64,000 nucleotides of DNA from Terriglobia bacterium (GTDB lineage Bacteria > Acidobacteriota > Terriglobia > Terriglobales > Acidobacteriaceae): the NCBI GenBank assembly GCA_020073465.1, contig JAIQFC010000014.1, forward strand, positions 90,611 through 154,610, given 5' to 3'. The position numbers and the translations under genes were made by a program. The number at the start of each line of letters is the position of its first letter. Within the stretch, counting starts at the first letter, position 1. Shown piece by piece: positions 1 to 9,800 of the stretch. The notes under the pieces were generated by a model. It did no database searches. It worked only from the letters and a program-made list of their open reading frames with translations, and was not told the origin of the DNA.

Positions 1-488
1 AGCGCATTCTTGCTGTTGGCTTCTGCAGTCTCCGCGAACTCCAGTTCCTGGCGGGAACTCACGCCCGTAGCCGCCAGCTTAGAAAAGCGTTCCCGGTTTC
101 TCCTGGCCTGCTCATATTCAGTGCGGACGCGTTCCACGTTGGCTTCCGCCTCACGCTGACTTGCCTGGGTAGACTCAACCCTCGCCAGCAACTCCACCCG
201 CTGCTGCGGATCGAGAGGTAGCGGCTCGATCTGCGCCAAGAGTTGCCCCTTCTCTACCGGGTCCGCCGCGTGGAGTTCAATCCGCTGCAGGCGGCCGGTC
301 ACAGGAGCGGCAATCTCGAAGCGGTCGTGCACGCGGGTTTCCGCCTCCTCGTCCACGGTGACACGTAGACTTCCACGCTCAGCACGCCCCTTCTCTACTT
401 TGATTGGCTTAGGCACAAAGGCCCAAGCAACCAAGGCGATCAAAATTGCTCCAACGAAGGCCGTGACAAAATGACTGCGTTTTTTCAT
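1..488 (-). CDS. HlyD/MacA-family membrane fusion protein (5' part)
   Basis: Partial gene: the first 162 codons are in the window and the 3' end lies beyond base 1. The start is the ATG at 488-486, two bases after the stop of the permease remnant. The product begins MKKRSHFVTAFVGAILIALV, an N-terminal anchor helix, followed by a biotinyl-lipoyl-like segment (about residues 40-90, with 'IAAPVTGRLQRIELHAADPV') and the start of a heptad-rich alpha-hairpin. This is the layout of periplasmic adaptors that link an inner-membrane ABC exporter to an outer-membrane channel. The visible part is open, but the ATPase and permease genes next to it are deletion remnants, so the adaptor may be an orphan. 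The family call is secure; the substrate is unknown. Confidence 0.85.
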   Translation of the reverse strand, partial: MKKRSHFVTAFVGAILIALVAWAFVPKPIKVEKGRAERGSLRVTVDEEAETRVHDRFEIAAPVTGRLQRIELHAADPVEKGQLLAQIEPLPLDPQQRVELLARVESTQASQREAEANVERVRTEYEQARRNRERFSKLAATGVSSRQELEFAETAEANSKNA

Positions 489-490
489 CG

Positions 491-745
491 CTACTCCCGC
501 GTCTTGAGTACCTCGACGAGGTCAAGATGCCGAAGGCGCCAGCGGACAAGCAGTCCGGAGACAAAAGCTGCAAGCACCACCACGATGAACGCAACCGCGT
601 ATGTGCTTCGGTTGATCACCAGGGGCATCCGGTATAGCTCGGTGTTCAGCAACAAGGGCATGAGGGCGCAGATACCGTATCCGATCGCAAATCCCAGAGG
701 GATGGCGGCTGCAGTCAGGATGGCCTGTTCGATAAAGCAATGCGG
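491..745 (-). pseudogene. C-terminal remnant of a FtsX/MacB-type ABC permease
   Basis: The minus-strand frame ending at the TAG at 493-491 encodes about 80 residues starting near '[21 protein letters not shown]', a transmembrane segment with the 'EQAIL' motif. It ends '[11 protein letters not shown]', typical of the last cytoplasmic turn of DevC/MacB-like permeases. Everything upstream (the first transmembrane helix and the extracytoplasmic domain) is absent. The remnant joins, in a different frame, the C-terminal tail of the ABC ATPase. No start codon or ribosome binding site serves it. Inference: one deletion removed the end of the ATPase gene and most of the permease gene. Confidence 0.8.
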
Positions 746-1192
746 GCGCCGTTGTGATGATCGCGGTGGTGGTTCTCATCTCGTGGTTGACCCTTTCCAA
801 AACCTCCAGGACCAATTTGCCGGTACTGAAGTCGAGTGCGCCCGTGGGATCAGATTGTAGAACTGGAAAACGAAGCCGACATGCTCGCGGCGGAAACGCG
901 TCAACTCCGCGTCATTGGCCTTCGTCAGGATGTGGTCTCGGTAGTACACCTCGCCACTGGTGGGAACATCCAGAGCCCCCAGAATGTTCAGCAGGGTCGA
1001 CTTCCCACTTCCGGAAGGCCCGAGAAGAACTACAAATTCCCCCTCGTACAAGTCGAGAGTGACCGCCCGAAGCGCGTGTACCTCCACTTCTCCCATGTTG
1101 TATATTTTGCTGCCGGAGTGCGCATGAAAGACGGCTGCGGCCCCGTCTGCACTGATCGTCTCCTGAGGGCCGGGCGGACGTAGAGCTGGCAT
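746..1192 (-). pseudogene. ABC transporter ATPase (LolD/MacB type), internally deleted
   Basis: Residues 1-116 are a normal LolD/MacB-like ATPase start, with Walker A 'GPSGSGKST' at about residue 58 and the Q-loop region '[11 protein letters not shown]'. The sequence then jumps, with a frame change near base 843, to a segment that reads in another frame '[19 protein letters not shown]' and 'TTTAIIT', the D-loop and H-loop side of the domain. The ABC signature and Walker B residues (roughly 45-50 codons) are missing. A functional ATPase cannot be made from this. The remnant runs directly into the permease remnant, so the cluster has lost sequence twice. Confidence 0.82.
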
Positions 1193-1390
1193 AGGCCTAA
1201 TACTCCATTATTAAAAGTGCCCTGTAAGGCAGATGTCGGGCTGTGCACCGAATCACTATGCAGCGTGACGCCACGCAAAATAGTGATGCTCCGTGCGTTC
1301 GGAAATCGCGGTTTCAGAGCTCAGCGCGCTGCCTCAATGACAAACATGCGCGGTTGCGGTAAAAAGGCCTTAGCGGTGAGGTGTGCGAAG

Positions 1391-1774
1391 GTGGAACGGG
1401 ACCGGTTCGTTAGGCTTGTCGCCGAGGTACTCGACGCACTTCCGGCAGAGTTTCGCAAACGAATGCACAACCTTGCGATTTTAGTTGAGGACGAGCCTCC
1501 TCGGCGGCTTCGGAGAATGCATCGTGGGACCACCGGAAACCCCGGGTCCGGCAAGACTCGACGTTTGGTTCTGGGAGTATTTCAAGGCGTGCCGGCTACC
1601 AGGAGAAGTGTTTTCGACCTGTCTATCGGTCCGGACCATATCGTCCTGTACCAGAAAAACATCGAGGCGGTCTGCTCCAATGAAACCGAGATCCGTCACG
1701 AAGTCAGACAGACTGTGCTCCACGAACTGGGGCACTACTTCGGAATGAATGAAGCTCAACTGAAAGATGTCTGA
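1391..1774 (+). CDS. zincin-like metallopeptidase (DUF1025/PF06262 type)
   Basis: A 127-residue product from the GTG at 1391, close to the usual length of this family. It opens with 'ERDRFVRLVAEVLDALPAEF', the usual helical start, followed by 'LAILVEDEP'. It ends with the zincin motif HELGHYFGMNE, in which two His and a Glu fit a minimal zinc site. The reading frame stays open upstream to 1217, and ATG codons at 1337 and 1346 are alternative starts, but the extra residues do not look like this family. No signal peptide is seen, so it is probably cytoplasmic. Its target is unknown. It stands alone, convergent with the lytic transglycosylase. Confidence 0.72.
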   Translation: MERDRFVRLVAEVLDALPAEFRKRMHNLAILVEDEPPRRLRRMHRGTTGNPGSGKTRRLVLGVFQGVPATRRSVFDLSIGPDHIVLYQKNIEAVCSNETEIRHEVRQTVLHELGHYFGMNEAQLKDV

Positions 1775-1849
1775 TCTGTTACTGCCGATTCCGGATCTAA
1801 CCCTAGTGGGTGAGCGGCACTGGAAACCAGCGTAGGCCCGTCAATTTCG

Positions 1850-3046
1850 TCACTGCGCACTCGTCTCTAATTCGCGCTCGAGGGTATCTTCCGCAGTTCG
1901 TTCATTCACCGCTGTCACGCGTTCCAGGACGTTTCTGGCGTATTCCGCCACAGCCTGGACCCCGGCTGCATAGCGAAGATTTGGATTACGAGGGCCGCCA
2001 TTATAAGCCCCGACCGCCTTTTCAATGTCCCCGTTGAAACTGTCCAGCAGGTCGCGCAGCAGCAGTCCGGCGTACGTTGTCAGCACATGGGAATCCGTCA
2101 AATCCAGTTCCAACGTCGTCGGGGGACTCAACCTCTCCGGCAATTGAGAATAGTCCCGCTTGTCCTTCAGGAATAAAGCATGAGCGTACCGCAAGGTCTC
2201 CCGCGTGATCTGCCATACCCCAATTGAATAGTCGCTTACCAACACTCTGTGCCGGCGACGCTTCAGAATGATGTCGTCCTTCGCAGGCTTCTTCTTCCAG
2301 ATGGCATGGTTGACGTCACCACGGATGCTCAGATAGTTGTTCTCCATGGCGCCAATGCCGAGAAACACGTCCAGGGGCAAGCCGTAAAACTCAGCTACAG
2401 CAACTATATCTGCCGCCAATTCCATCGACTGCTCGCGGCTCAGACTGCTGGGTCGCGATTCTTCCGCCCCACGCACGCGCGGGTCGGTCCGCGACTTGAA
2501 TGCTAAGAAATGTGCCGTCGAGGATAGCAGATGCTTGCGTGGCAGCGTCTCTAGCTTCTTGGCCACCGGCTTTCTGTATGCCGCAATAAATACACTTGTC
2601 TGGTCGCGCCTGTATTCCACCTGCGCTGGCGTAGTGAATACAAGATCGAACCCCTCAATGAAACCCCTGGCTTCGAGATCAGTTAGAAACGGGATAGCGG
2701 TCAGCGCATCATTCGGCAACACAACCTCAATCCGGTAGATGGGGATCTGCCCTTTCTCCATCACTGTGAGCAATACTTGTTCTCCCTCCACGCCTGGACG
2801 GCTTCGCAGGTAGTCGAACCATAGATAAGCGGAGAGCTCATCGTCGAATCTCCCCACTTCCGCAAGCAGAGCTTTCGTCGGAAGCGGGACGATCATTTTG
2901 CCGTGCTCGAACCGAACGGGGGGTAGGGATCCCGTGACGCGATGCATTGGACGTGGCCATGTGCGAATTGCGACCCACCCCGAAACGCCCAGTAGTGCCG
3001 CCACACAGGCGATGCCCAACATCTGAATGATCCTTGTGCCGGACAC
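1850..3046 (-). CDS. membrane-anchored lytic transglycosylase (SLT-like)
   Basis: A 398-residue protein with a GTG start. The N-terminal segment 'IIQMLGIACVAALLGVSGWV' is a signal anchor. Residues 60-190 form a domain I do not recognise. From about residue 215 the lysozyme-like fold of murein transglycosylases is visible: 'FLGIGAMENNYLSIRGDVNH' carries the catalytic Glu, 'YSIGVWQITRETLRYAH' matches the 'GLMQI'-type motif, and 'AVGAYNGGPRNPNLRYA' matches the 'AYNAG' motif. It would cleave peptidoglycan glycan strands in the periplasm with 1,6-anhydro product formation. It is transcribed alone. Family confidence is high; its cellular role (cell-wall turnover or secretion) is open. Confidence 0.8.
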   Translation of the reverse strand: MSGTRIIQMLGIACVAALLGVSGWVAIRTWPRPMHRVTGSLPPVRFEHGKMIVPLPTKALLAEVGRFDDELSAYLWFDYLRSRPGVEGEQVLLTVMEKGQIPIYRIEVVLPNDALTAIPFLTDLEARGFIEGFDLVFTTPAQVEYRRDQTSVFIAAYRKPVAKKLETLPRKHLLSSTAHFLAFKSRTDPRVRGAEESRPSSLSREQSMELAADIVAVAEFYGLPLDVFLGIGAMENNYLSIRGDVNHAIWKKKPAKDDIILKRRRHRVLVSDYSIGVWQITRETLRYAHALFLKDKRDYSQLPERLSPPTTLELDLTDSHVLTTYAGLLLRDLLDSFNGDIEKAVGAYNGGPRNPNLRYAAGVQAVAEYARNVLERVTAVNERTAEDTLERELETSAQ

Positions 3047-3270
3047 TTCAGACCTCTAGTTACCATATAGCAGATCAATTCAAGCAAATGCAGTGCGTGG
3101 AAGCCTCCAAATGCAGTGGAGTTAAGCTGACAGCCTGTTAGTGAGATTGCTACACACACTTCCACCTGCTGCGGCCGGTAATGTTCATTTGTTCCTGATG
3201 GAGCGCTAAGACTCTGAAGTCTGATTCTTCATTGTTTAGTGCGACAGTGAAGGGGCCGATGCCCCACGAG

Positions 3271-3365
3271 TCAGCCCCGAACCCACTTGCCATGTTTCGG
3301 TAGCAACTTGGTAGCAAACTGCGCCGAGGCAGAGGTCGCTGGTTCGAGTCCGATCGTGCCTACCA
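3271..3365 (-). pseudogene. possible C-terminal tail of a site-specific integrase, antisense to a tRNA fragment
   Basis: Reading leftward on the minus strand, a short frame contains 'GLEPATSASAQ', then 'FATKLLPKHGKWVRG' and a TGA at 3273-3271. Integrase genes of elements that use a tRNA 3' end often end this way, with their last codons antisense to the tRNA. A stop codon cuts the frame just upstream of the tRNA fragment, so nothing of the catalytic domain remains. Frames antisense to a T-arm often yield 'GLEPAT'-like peptides by chance, so only the part beyond the tRNA fragment carries any weight. The call is tentative. Confidence 0.3.
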
Positions 3366-3380
3366 TTTCTTTTCAACGGT
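3337..3380 (+). other. tRNA 3'-end fragment (left copy, att-like)
   Basis: Contains a T-arm core CGCTGGTTCGAGTCC followed by 'tcgtgcctacca', the acceptor end of a tRNA. No D-arm or anticodon arm precedes it, so it is a fragment and not a gene. The T-stem pairs poorly, unlike that of the right copy. The same 15-base core recurs at 25572 in the same orientation with similar downstream bases (ctacc, tcttt, caa, gg). This is the pattern left when an element integrates at a tRNA 3' end. Confidence 0.6.
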
Positions 3381-3488
3381 TTGGAGCCGTTGCCCATCTG
3401 TCAGTCCCATGCCGCGTGCTGCGCTGGGCCGTCTTGAGGTCGGGCCTTCTTCCCTGGTGACTGTTGGCGTGCGTCTGTCACCCGCCAA

Positions 3489-3533
3489 TGTGCGCACGAT
3501 CACATCGGGCTGGCCCATTCCGGGAGGGATAAT
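3489..3533 (+). promoter_or_regulatory. CRP/FNR-type box and -10 upstream of gdh
   Basis: TGTGC-GCACGA-TCACA (3489-3504) matches the CRP/FNR-family consensus TGTGA-N6-TCACA at nine of ten positions. A -10-like GATAAT lies at 3528-3533, centred 34 bases downstream of the box centre, two bases more than ideal class II spacing. The glutamate dehydrogenase start codon follows at 3567. Similar boxes precede ric and the respiratory operon. Confidence 0.5.
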
Positions 3534-3566
3534 TGGATCAACGCGCGAAGGAATAAGGAGAAATCT

Positions 3567-4928
3567 ATGTCGCAGAGCGCACTGACGGAACCGATTACCC
3601 TCGAAGAGGTCTCGAAAGCGGCTCCTGGCCTACCTGCGAAAAAGTCTTCCAAGGCGTTCAATTCATTTCAGATCGCACAGGCCCAGTTCGACAAAGTAGC
3701 CGAATACCTGGGGCTTGACTCGGCCACCAGAGATCTTTTGCGGTACCCTTTGCGCGAGTTTCAGTTTGCTATCCCGGTGCGCATGGACGACGGGATGGTG
3801 AAGGTCTTCCGGGGTTTCCGCGTACAGCACAACGACGCACGCGGACCGGGCAAGGGCGGCATCCGCTTCCACCCGCAGGAGACGATCGATACAGTACGGG
3901 CTCTATCCATGTGGATGACGTGGAAATGTGCCGTGGTGGATATTCCGCTCGGTGGGGCGAAAGGAGGGGTGATCTGCGATCCGCATAATCTCAGCGCCCG
4001 GGAGCAGGAGCAGATTTGCCGTGGCTGGGTGCGCCAAGTGGCACGGGATGTCGGCCCGGTGATCGATGTACCGGCCCCCGATGTGATGACCGACGCACAG
4101 CACATGCTCTGGATGCTCGATGAGTTTGAGAAGATCCACGGTGGCCGGTTTCCCGGTTTTATCACCGGCAAGCCCGTCGGCATGGGTGGCTCGCTTGGCC
4201 GCACCGAAGCTACCGGCTATGGCGTCGTTATTACGTTGCGCGAGGCCCTCAAAGAATTGGGCATCCGTCCCGAGAACACCCAGGCCAGCGTCCAAGGGTT
4301 CGGCAATGTGGCCCACTACGCAATCGAACTCTACAAGCGGTTGGGAGGACGAGTCATTGCAGTCTGCTGTTGGGACCAGTCGGACCAGTGTTCCTACACC
4401 TACCGCAAGAATCACGGAATCGATCTCAGCCAGCTATCGTCGATTACTGATCACTTCGGCGGGATCAACAAAGGTAAAGCCAAGGAACTGGGCTATGAAG
4501 TACTGCCGGGAGAGGCATGGCTTGAGCAGGATGTAGACATTCTCATTCCGGCGGCGATGGAGAATCAGATCACCGGCGACAACGTCAGCCGCATCAGCCC
4601 ACGCGTGCGAATCATTGCTGAAGGCGCCAACGGGCCGACGACACCGGAAGCCGACGCTCAGATTCAGAAACGCAACATCCTGCTCATCCCAGACTTTCTG
4701 GCGAATGCCGGTGGCGTGACCTGCAGCTACTTCGAGCAGGTGCAGAGCAACATGAACTACTTCTGGGAGAAAGACGAAGTTCTCGGAAAGCTCGATTTGA
4801 AGATGACATCCGCGTACTTCGCGGTCTCCGATCTGGCTCGCCGGGAAAAGTTGTACATGAGAGATGCTGCCTACGCGATCGCGATCGGTCGCGTGGCCAA
4901 GGCGTGCCATGAACGCGGTTGGGTGTGA
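3567..4928 (+). CDS. gdhA: glutamate dehydrogenase (Glu/Leu/Phe/Val family)
   Basis: A 453-residue enzyme of normal length for NAD(P)-dependent glutamate dehydrogenase, which interconverts glutamate and 2-oxoglutarate plus ammonium in the cytoplasm. The N-terminal domain shows 'GPGKGGIRFHP' near residue 93 and the catalytic-Lys motif 'PLGGAKGG' at about 127-134; the Rossmann-like domain shows 'SVQGFGNVA'. The stretch after the second beta strand ('AVCCWDQSDQCSYTYRKN') differs from the usual 'AVSDS.G' loop and is rich in Cys and Tyr, so cofactor preference cannot be read from it. AAGGAG lies eight bases before the ATG. It starts an apparent three-gene operon with the two ATP-grasp proteins. 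Confidence 0.93.
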   Translation: MSQSALTEPITLEEVSKAAPGLPAKKSSKAFNSFQIAQAQFDKVAEYLGLDSATRDLLRYPLREFQFAIPVRMDDGMVKVFRGFRVQHNDARGPGKGGIRFHPQETIDTVRALSMWMTWKCAVVDIPLGGAKGGVICDPHNLSAREQEQICRGWVRQVARDVGPVIDVPAPDVMTDAQHMLWMLDEFEKIHGGRFPGFITGKPVGMGGSLGRTEATGYGVVITLREALKELGIRPENTQASVQGFGNVAHYAIELYKRLGGRVIAVCCWDQSDQCSYTYRKNHGIDLSQLSSITDHFGGINKGKAKELGYEVLPGEAWLEQDVDILIPAAMENQITGDNVSRISPRVRIIAEGANGPTTPEADAQIQKRNILLIPDFLANAGGVTCSYFEQVQSNMNYFWEKDEVLGKLDLKMTSAYFAVSDLARREKLYMRDAAYAIAIGRVAKACHERGWV

Positions 4929-5015
4929 CGATCGTCGGCGACCCGAGCTGGATGCACGCGACTCCGCGGCAACGCGTTGAAGTGTGCGGCATTTATGATG
5001 CAGTGGGAGGTATCG

Positions 5016-6803
5016 ATGAGTGGCCTGAAGCCTCTCGTTGCTGAGTTGCCGATCTTCGATCGCAAGTTCTGGGACGGTACCTTCCGCTGTACACAGATCG
5101 GCTCTGGGGCAATCGGTGGCAAGGCCAGCGGGCTGGTGTTCATCAAGGATCTGCTTGCGAAGGAGACCAACTCCGCCTTCTCCCCTGATGTTGACATCAA
5201 CGTCCCAACCATGGCGGTCATCGCGACGGACTGCTTTGATCAATTCATCACGCAGAACCATCTGGCGGAGTTGCCCTTCGAAGAAATGCCAGACGACCGT
5301 ATCGCCCACGCATTTCAGAAGGGCGACCTCCCGGTTGAGCTGCTCGGTGACCTCCGCGCGCTGATCGTTCAAGTCAAAACTCCCCTGGCAATCCGCTCCT
5401 CCAGCTTGCTTGAGGACGCATTGGAGCGTCCATTTGCCGGCGTCTACGCGACCAAGATGATCCCGAATAACCAGCCCGATCCAGACGCACGATTTCGCCG
5501 GCTGCTGGAGGCTATTAAGTTTGTGTATGCTTCCACCTACTTCCGCGAGGCCCGAGACTACATCCGGACTACTGGGACCAAGCCGGACGAAGAAGAAATG
5601 GCGGTGATCCTTCAGGAAGTAGTTGGCCAGCGCAGGGGAGATCGGTTTTATCCTGACATTTCTGGTGTTGCGCGTTCCTACAACTTCTACGCGTTTGAAC
5701 CCGCCCGCCCTGAAGAGGGCGTTGTCACGCTGGCATTGGGGTTGGGGAAGACGATCGTGGACGGAGGCATAGCCTGGACTTTCTCGCCCGCATATCCGAA
5801 GAAGCCACCCCCATTCGCTTCGGTGCAGGAGTTACTGAAGGGCACCCAGACAGAGTTTTGGGCGGTGAACATGGGCAAGGCACCGGCCTACGATCCGGTC
5901 AGTGAGACCGAATACCTGGTGCACGCTAATTTGTCCGATGCTGAAAGTGACGAGGCATTGTATTTCCTCGCTTCAACGTATGATCCGGAACGCGACCGAG
6001 TCGTTCCGGGAACTGGATCGCGGGGACCGCGGATCCTGAATTTCGCTCCCATGCTGGTGCAGGAGGAGTTCCCTCTGAATCACTTGGTGAAAGCTCTGCT
6101 CAACGCATCGGAGAAGACCGTCAATGCGAAGGTCGAAATCGAATTCGCCATCACGCTGCAAAGGCAGCGCGGCGACCGGCCACGGGTGCGCCTGGGATTC
6201 CTGCAGGTTCGGTCCATGGTGGTTTCGGATCAGGTGGTGGAGGTCACGGTCGAGGATCTCTCTGATCCGCGCGTCATTGTTGCGTCGGACATGGTAATGG
6301 GCAACGGCACCACTGACGACATTCAAGACATTGTCTTTGTGCGGCCCGAGAAATTTTCCTCATTGCACACGCCTGCCATCGCTCAGCAATTGGAGTCGGT
6401 GAACCGTGAACTGCAGCAACAGCACCGGCACTTCCTGCTGATTGGATTCGGCCGCTGGGGCAGTTCCCATCCATCGCTTGGTATTCCCGTCGACTGGAGC
6501 CAGATCTCCGGGGCGCGGGCGATCGTCGAAGCGACGCTGCCAGAGATGAATGTGGAGTTGAGCCAGGGCTCGCACTTTTTTCACAATTTGTCGAGCTTTC
6601 GGGCAAGCTACTTCATGGTGCAATACGGGCGTCACTTTGGAATTAACTGGAATTGGCTGAACCTGCAGCCCGTTGTACACGAGACAGAACTCATCCGCCA
6701 TGTGCGGCCCACGGAGAAGCTCTTGGTGCGCGTCGATGGGCGGACCGCGAGAGGAGTCATCCTGTCGCAGACCCGGGACAATACAAGCCAAGCGAAAAAG
6801 TGA
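5016..6803 (+). CDS. stand-alone PPDK_N (PEP/pyruvate dikinase ATP-grasp) protein
   Basis: A 595-residue protein from the ATG at 5016, five bases after GGGAGGT. It has the PPDK_N ATP-grasp signatures: 'IGGKASGLVFIKDLL' near the N-terminus and 'AIRSSSLLEDALERPFAGVY' around residue 130. It lacks both the swivelling phosphohistidine domain and the PEP/pyruvate-binding barrel of real PEP synthase, so it cannot carry out that reaction alone. About residues 475-535 form a second conserved block, 'GRWGSSHPSLGIPV' followed by 'SQGSHFFHNL', which is also present in the downstream protein. It overlaps that gene by 4 bp (GTGA), so the two are translationally coupled. Its substrate is unknown; ATP-dependent phosphotransfer to a partner is an inference. 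Confidence 0.75.
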   Translation: MSGLKPLVAELPIFDRKFWDGTFRCTQIGSGAIGGKASGLVFIKDLLAKETNSAFSPDVDINVPTMAVIATDCFDQFITQNHLAELPFEEMPDDRIAHAFQKGDLPVELLGDLRALIVQVKTPLAIRSSSLLEDALERPFAGVYATKMIPNNQPDPDARFRRLLEAIKFVYASTYFREARDYIRTTGTKPDEEEMAVILQEVVGQRRGDRFYPDISGVARSYNFYAFEPARPEEGVVTLALGLGKTIVDGGIAWTFSPAYPKKPPPFASVQELLKGTQTEFWAVNMGKAPAYDPVSETEYLVHANLSDAESDEALYFLASTYDPERDRVVPGTGSRGPRILNFAPMLVQEEFPLNHLVKALLNASEKTVNAKVEIEFAITLQRQRGDRPRVRLGFLQVRSMVVSDQVVEVTVEDLSDPRVIVASDMVMGNGTTDDIQDIVFVRPEKFSSLHTPAIAQQLESVNRELQQQHRHFLLIGFGRWGSSHPSLGIPVDWSQISGARAIVEATLPEMNVELSQGSHFFHNLSSFRASYFMVQYGRHFGINWNWLNLQPVVHETELIRHVRPTEKLLVRVDGRTARGVILSQTRDNTSQAKK

Positions 6804-9800
6804 AGCCGGACGATACCCAATTCGGGACCATGCTCCATGCTCTGCAAGAGCGGGCCAAGGAATTGAACTGTCTGTATCACGTGGGCGAACTCCTGAGCCA
6901 GTCAAGCCGACCTCTTGAGGAGATTTTCCGCGGCATTATCGAAGTCCTGCCGCCAGGGTGGCAATACCCACACGACTGTCAGGCTCGGATCCTCTTTGAG
7001 AACCAGACAATCCAGCCGCCGAATTTTCAGGAGACACCTTGGGTTCAGAAGGCCAACATCGTCGCGCAGGGTGAGACGGTTGGAACGGTCGAGGTTTCCT
7101 ACCGGCGAGAGATGCCGCGGTCGGACGAAGGCCCGTTCCTCAAAGAAGAGCGCAAGCTGATTGAGACAATTGCCGAGCGAATCGCAAGCGCTGTCACTCA
7201 ACGGCGGCTGAGGAACGCATTCGAGGGTTGGGCGGCGGCAGATGCGGCAGCGACAGTGCAAGGGGAGTGGCGTATTGTGCTCGAGTTTCTGCGCGATACG
7301 GACCCTGCCCTACTGAAACGGATTTCGCGCAAGTTGATCAATTACTTGAGCTGGAGTGGAGTCCAGGAGGCCAAAGATCTCCTGCAGCGCGGCGGGTCGA
7401 TCTTGTCTGCCGAGCCAGCCCTTTCTACCGACGAGAACCGCCCTCTTCCTCAGGACGCTCCCGGCCATTCCTCCGACTTGACAACCCAGGCACTCCGGAT
7501 TGCCGGGGAGCATTTGAGCGAGACCGAAATCCTCAATTGTGTGACTCGATGGATCAAAGAGGACAAGGCCAGTTTTCTGGTGCGAGCGCTGGAAAACCAG
7601 GATACTTCTCTCGGAGAGATCATGGAGTGTGTCGAGCGTTATCGACACATCGGCGTCGAGGATGGAGAACTCTCGCTCTACACGCAGAAGGGTATCCGCG
7701 TATCGCTGATCCGCCGCTTCTTTTCCGAAAGCCTCGACTTCATCAATGTCGCCAAGAATTTCATCGACGTTAATGATTTCTATGATCTGTTAGGTAAGGT
7801 CATCTTCCCGCCTGGCTGCCACGGTAAGCTGGGCGGTAAGAGTGCGGGCTTGTTCTTGGCCAAGAAGATCATAGACAAGGCCCCAGAAGCGAGCGCACTC
7901 CTGCACGAAGTCAAGGTGCCGAGAACTTGGTACCTCACCTCCGATTGGATTCAGAACTTCGTGCACCACAACGATCTGGAGGACGTCCTCAACCGGAAAT
8001 ACATGGAGATCGACCAGGTTCGGCAGGAATACCCGCATCTGGTGGCCCTGTTCAAGAGCTCCTCGTTCCCGTCGGAGTTGGCCAACGGACTCGCACTCGC
8101 GCTCGATGATCTGGGTGATGTTCCGATTATCGTCCGCAGCTCGAGTTTGCTGGAGGATCGTCCTGGGTCAGCTTTCTCCGGCAAGTATAAGAGCCTGTTT
8201 TTGGGCAACTGTGGAACCAAGGAACAGCGACTTGCTGCATTGATGGACGCTATCGCAGAGGTGTACGCCTCAATCTTCGGACCGGATCCCACCGAGTACC
8301 GGGCCGAGCGCGGTCTGCTGGATGTCCACGAAGAGATGGGCATCATGATCCAGGAGGTTGTGGGCCGGACCGTGGGTAAGTACTTCCTGCCGGCGTGCTC
8401 TGGGGTGGCCTTCAGCAACAATGAGTTCCGCTGGTCTGCGCGCATTAAGCGCGAGGACGGCCTCATACGTCTCGTACCTGGGCTGGGAACACGTGCTGTG
8501 GATCGCATCGCCGATGACTATCCTGTGTTGATCGCTCCGGGCCAGCCAGATCTGCGTGTCAACGTCACCCCTGACGAAGTGCTCAGGTATTCACCCAAGC
8601 GCGTTGATCTCATCAATTTGGAGACCAACGCTTTCGAAACCGTCGACGTAGCGGATCTGCTGAGCGCTGCCGGCGCCACGTACCCACAGATTCGCAACCT
8701 GGTGTCTCTCGTGAGCCATGACCGGATCGAGCCAATCATCGGACCGATGCCTGACTTCAGTTCTCAGGATGCAGTTTTCACGTTCGAAGGACTGATCCGG
8801 AAAACGCCCTTCGTAGGCCGCATCCGCGAGTTGCTGGACCTGCTGCAATCCAAGCTCGGGACACCGGCAGATATCGAGTTCGCCTATGACGGGAAGGACT
8901 TCTATCTGCTACAGTGCCGGCCCCAGAGCTATGGCGCCGACGCGGTTCCGGTAGCGATTCCACAGAACCTGCCGTCGGACAAAGTCGTCTTCTCCGCTAC
9001 TCATTTTGTTTCGAACGGCAAGGTGCCGGAAATCACGCACATCGTGTATGTCGATCTCGAAGGCTACAGCCAGCTCCCGGATCAAACGGCCATGCGCGAT
9101 GTCGGACGTGCGGTCGGCAGACTGAATAAGCTATTGCCAAAGCGCCAGTTCATCCTGATCGGGCCCGGACGCTGGGGTAGCCGGGGGGATATCAAACTGG
9201 GAGTCCCGGTGACGTACTCCGATATCAACAACACGGCAATGCTGATTGAAGTAGCACGCCAGAGGGGAAATTACCTGCCGGAACTGTCATTCGGCACCCA
9301 CTTCTTCCAGGACCTCGTAGAGGCCTCGATCCGCTACCTGCCACTGTACCCTGACGATCCAACGACGGCGTTCAACGAACTGTTCCTTCGACGGTCGCGC
9401 AATGTACTTCCGGAGGTGCTTCCCGAATTCGCACACCTATCAGAGACGCTCCGGGTCATTGACGTACCACTCGAAGCGGGTGGTCTGATCCTGCGGGTGC
9501 TCATGAACGCCGACTTGGACCAGGCGATTGGGTTCCTGTCACCCCCACAGCAAAAGGTTGGATCAATCGAATCCGAGGCTGAGATCATTGATCGGGGAAC
9601 GAATGAACACTGGCGCTGGCGTTTTCGCATGGCGCAGAGGATTGCAGCAGATCTCGACCCGCAGAAATTCGGGGTGAGAGCGTTCTACCTGATCGGTAGC
9701 ACGAAGAACGCCACGGCCGGGCCCGCCAGCGACATCGACATTCTGTTGCATTTCCAAGGAAACGAAGAACAGGGGACGGCCCTGATGCTCTGGCTCGAGG

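Noticed and set aside
3300..3375. Complete tRNA gene at the left T-arm
   Set aside because: No acceptor 5' half, D-arm or anticodon arm can be folded upstream; the bases there belong to other sequence and the T-stem is poorly paired.
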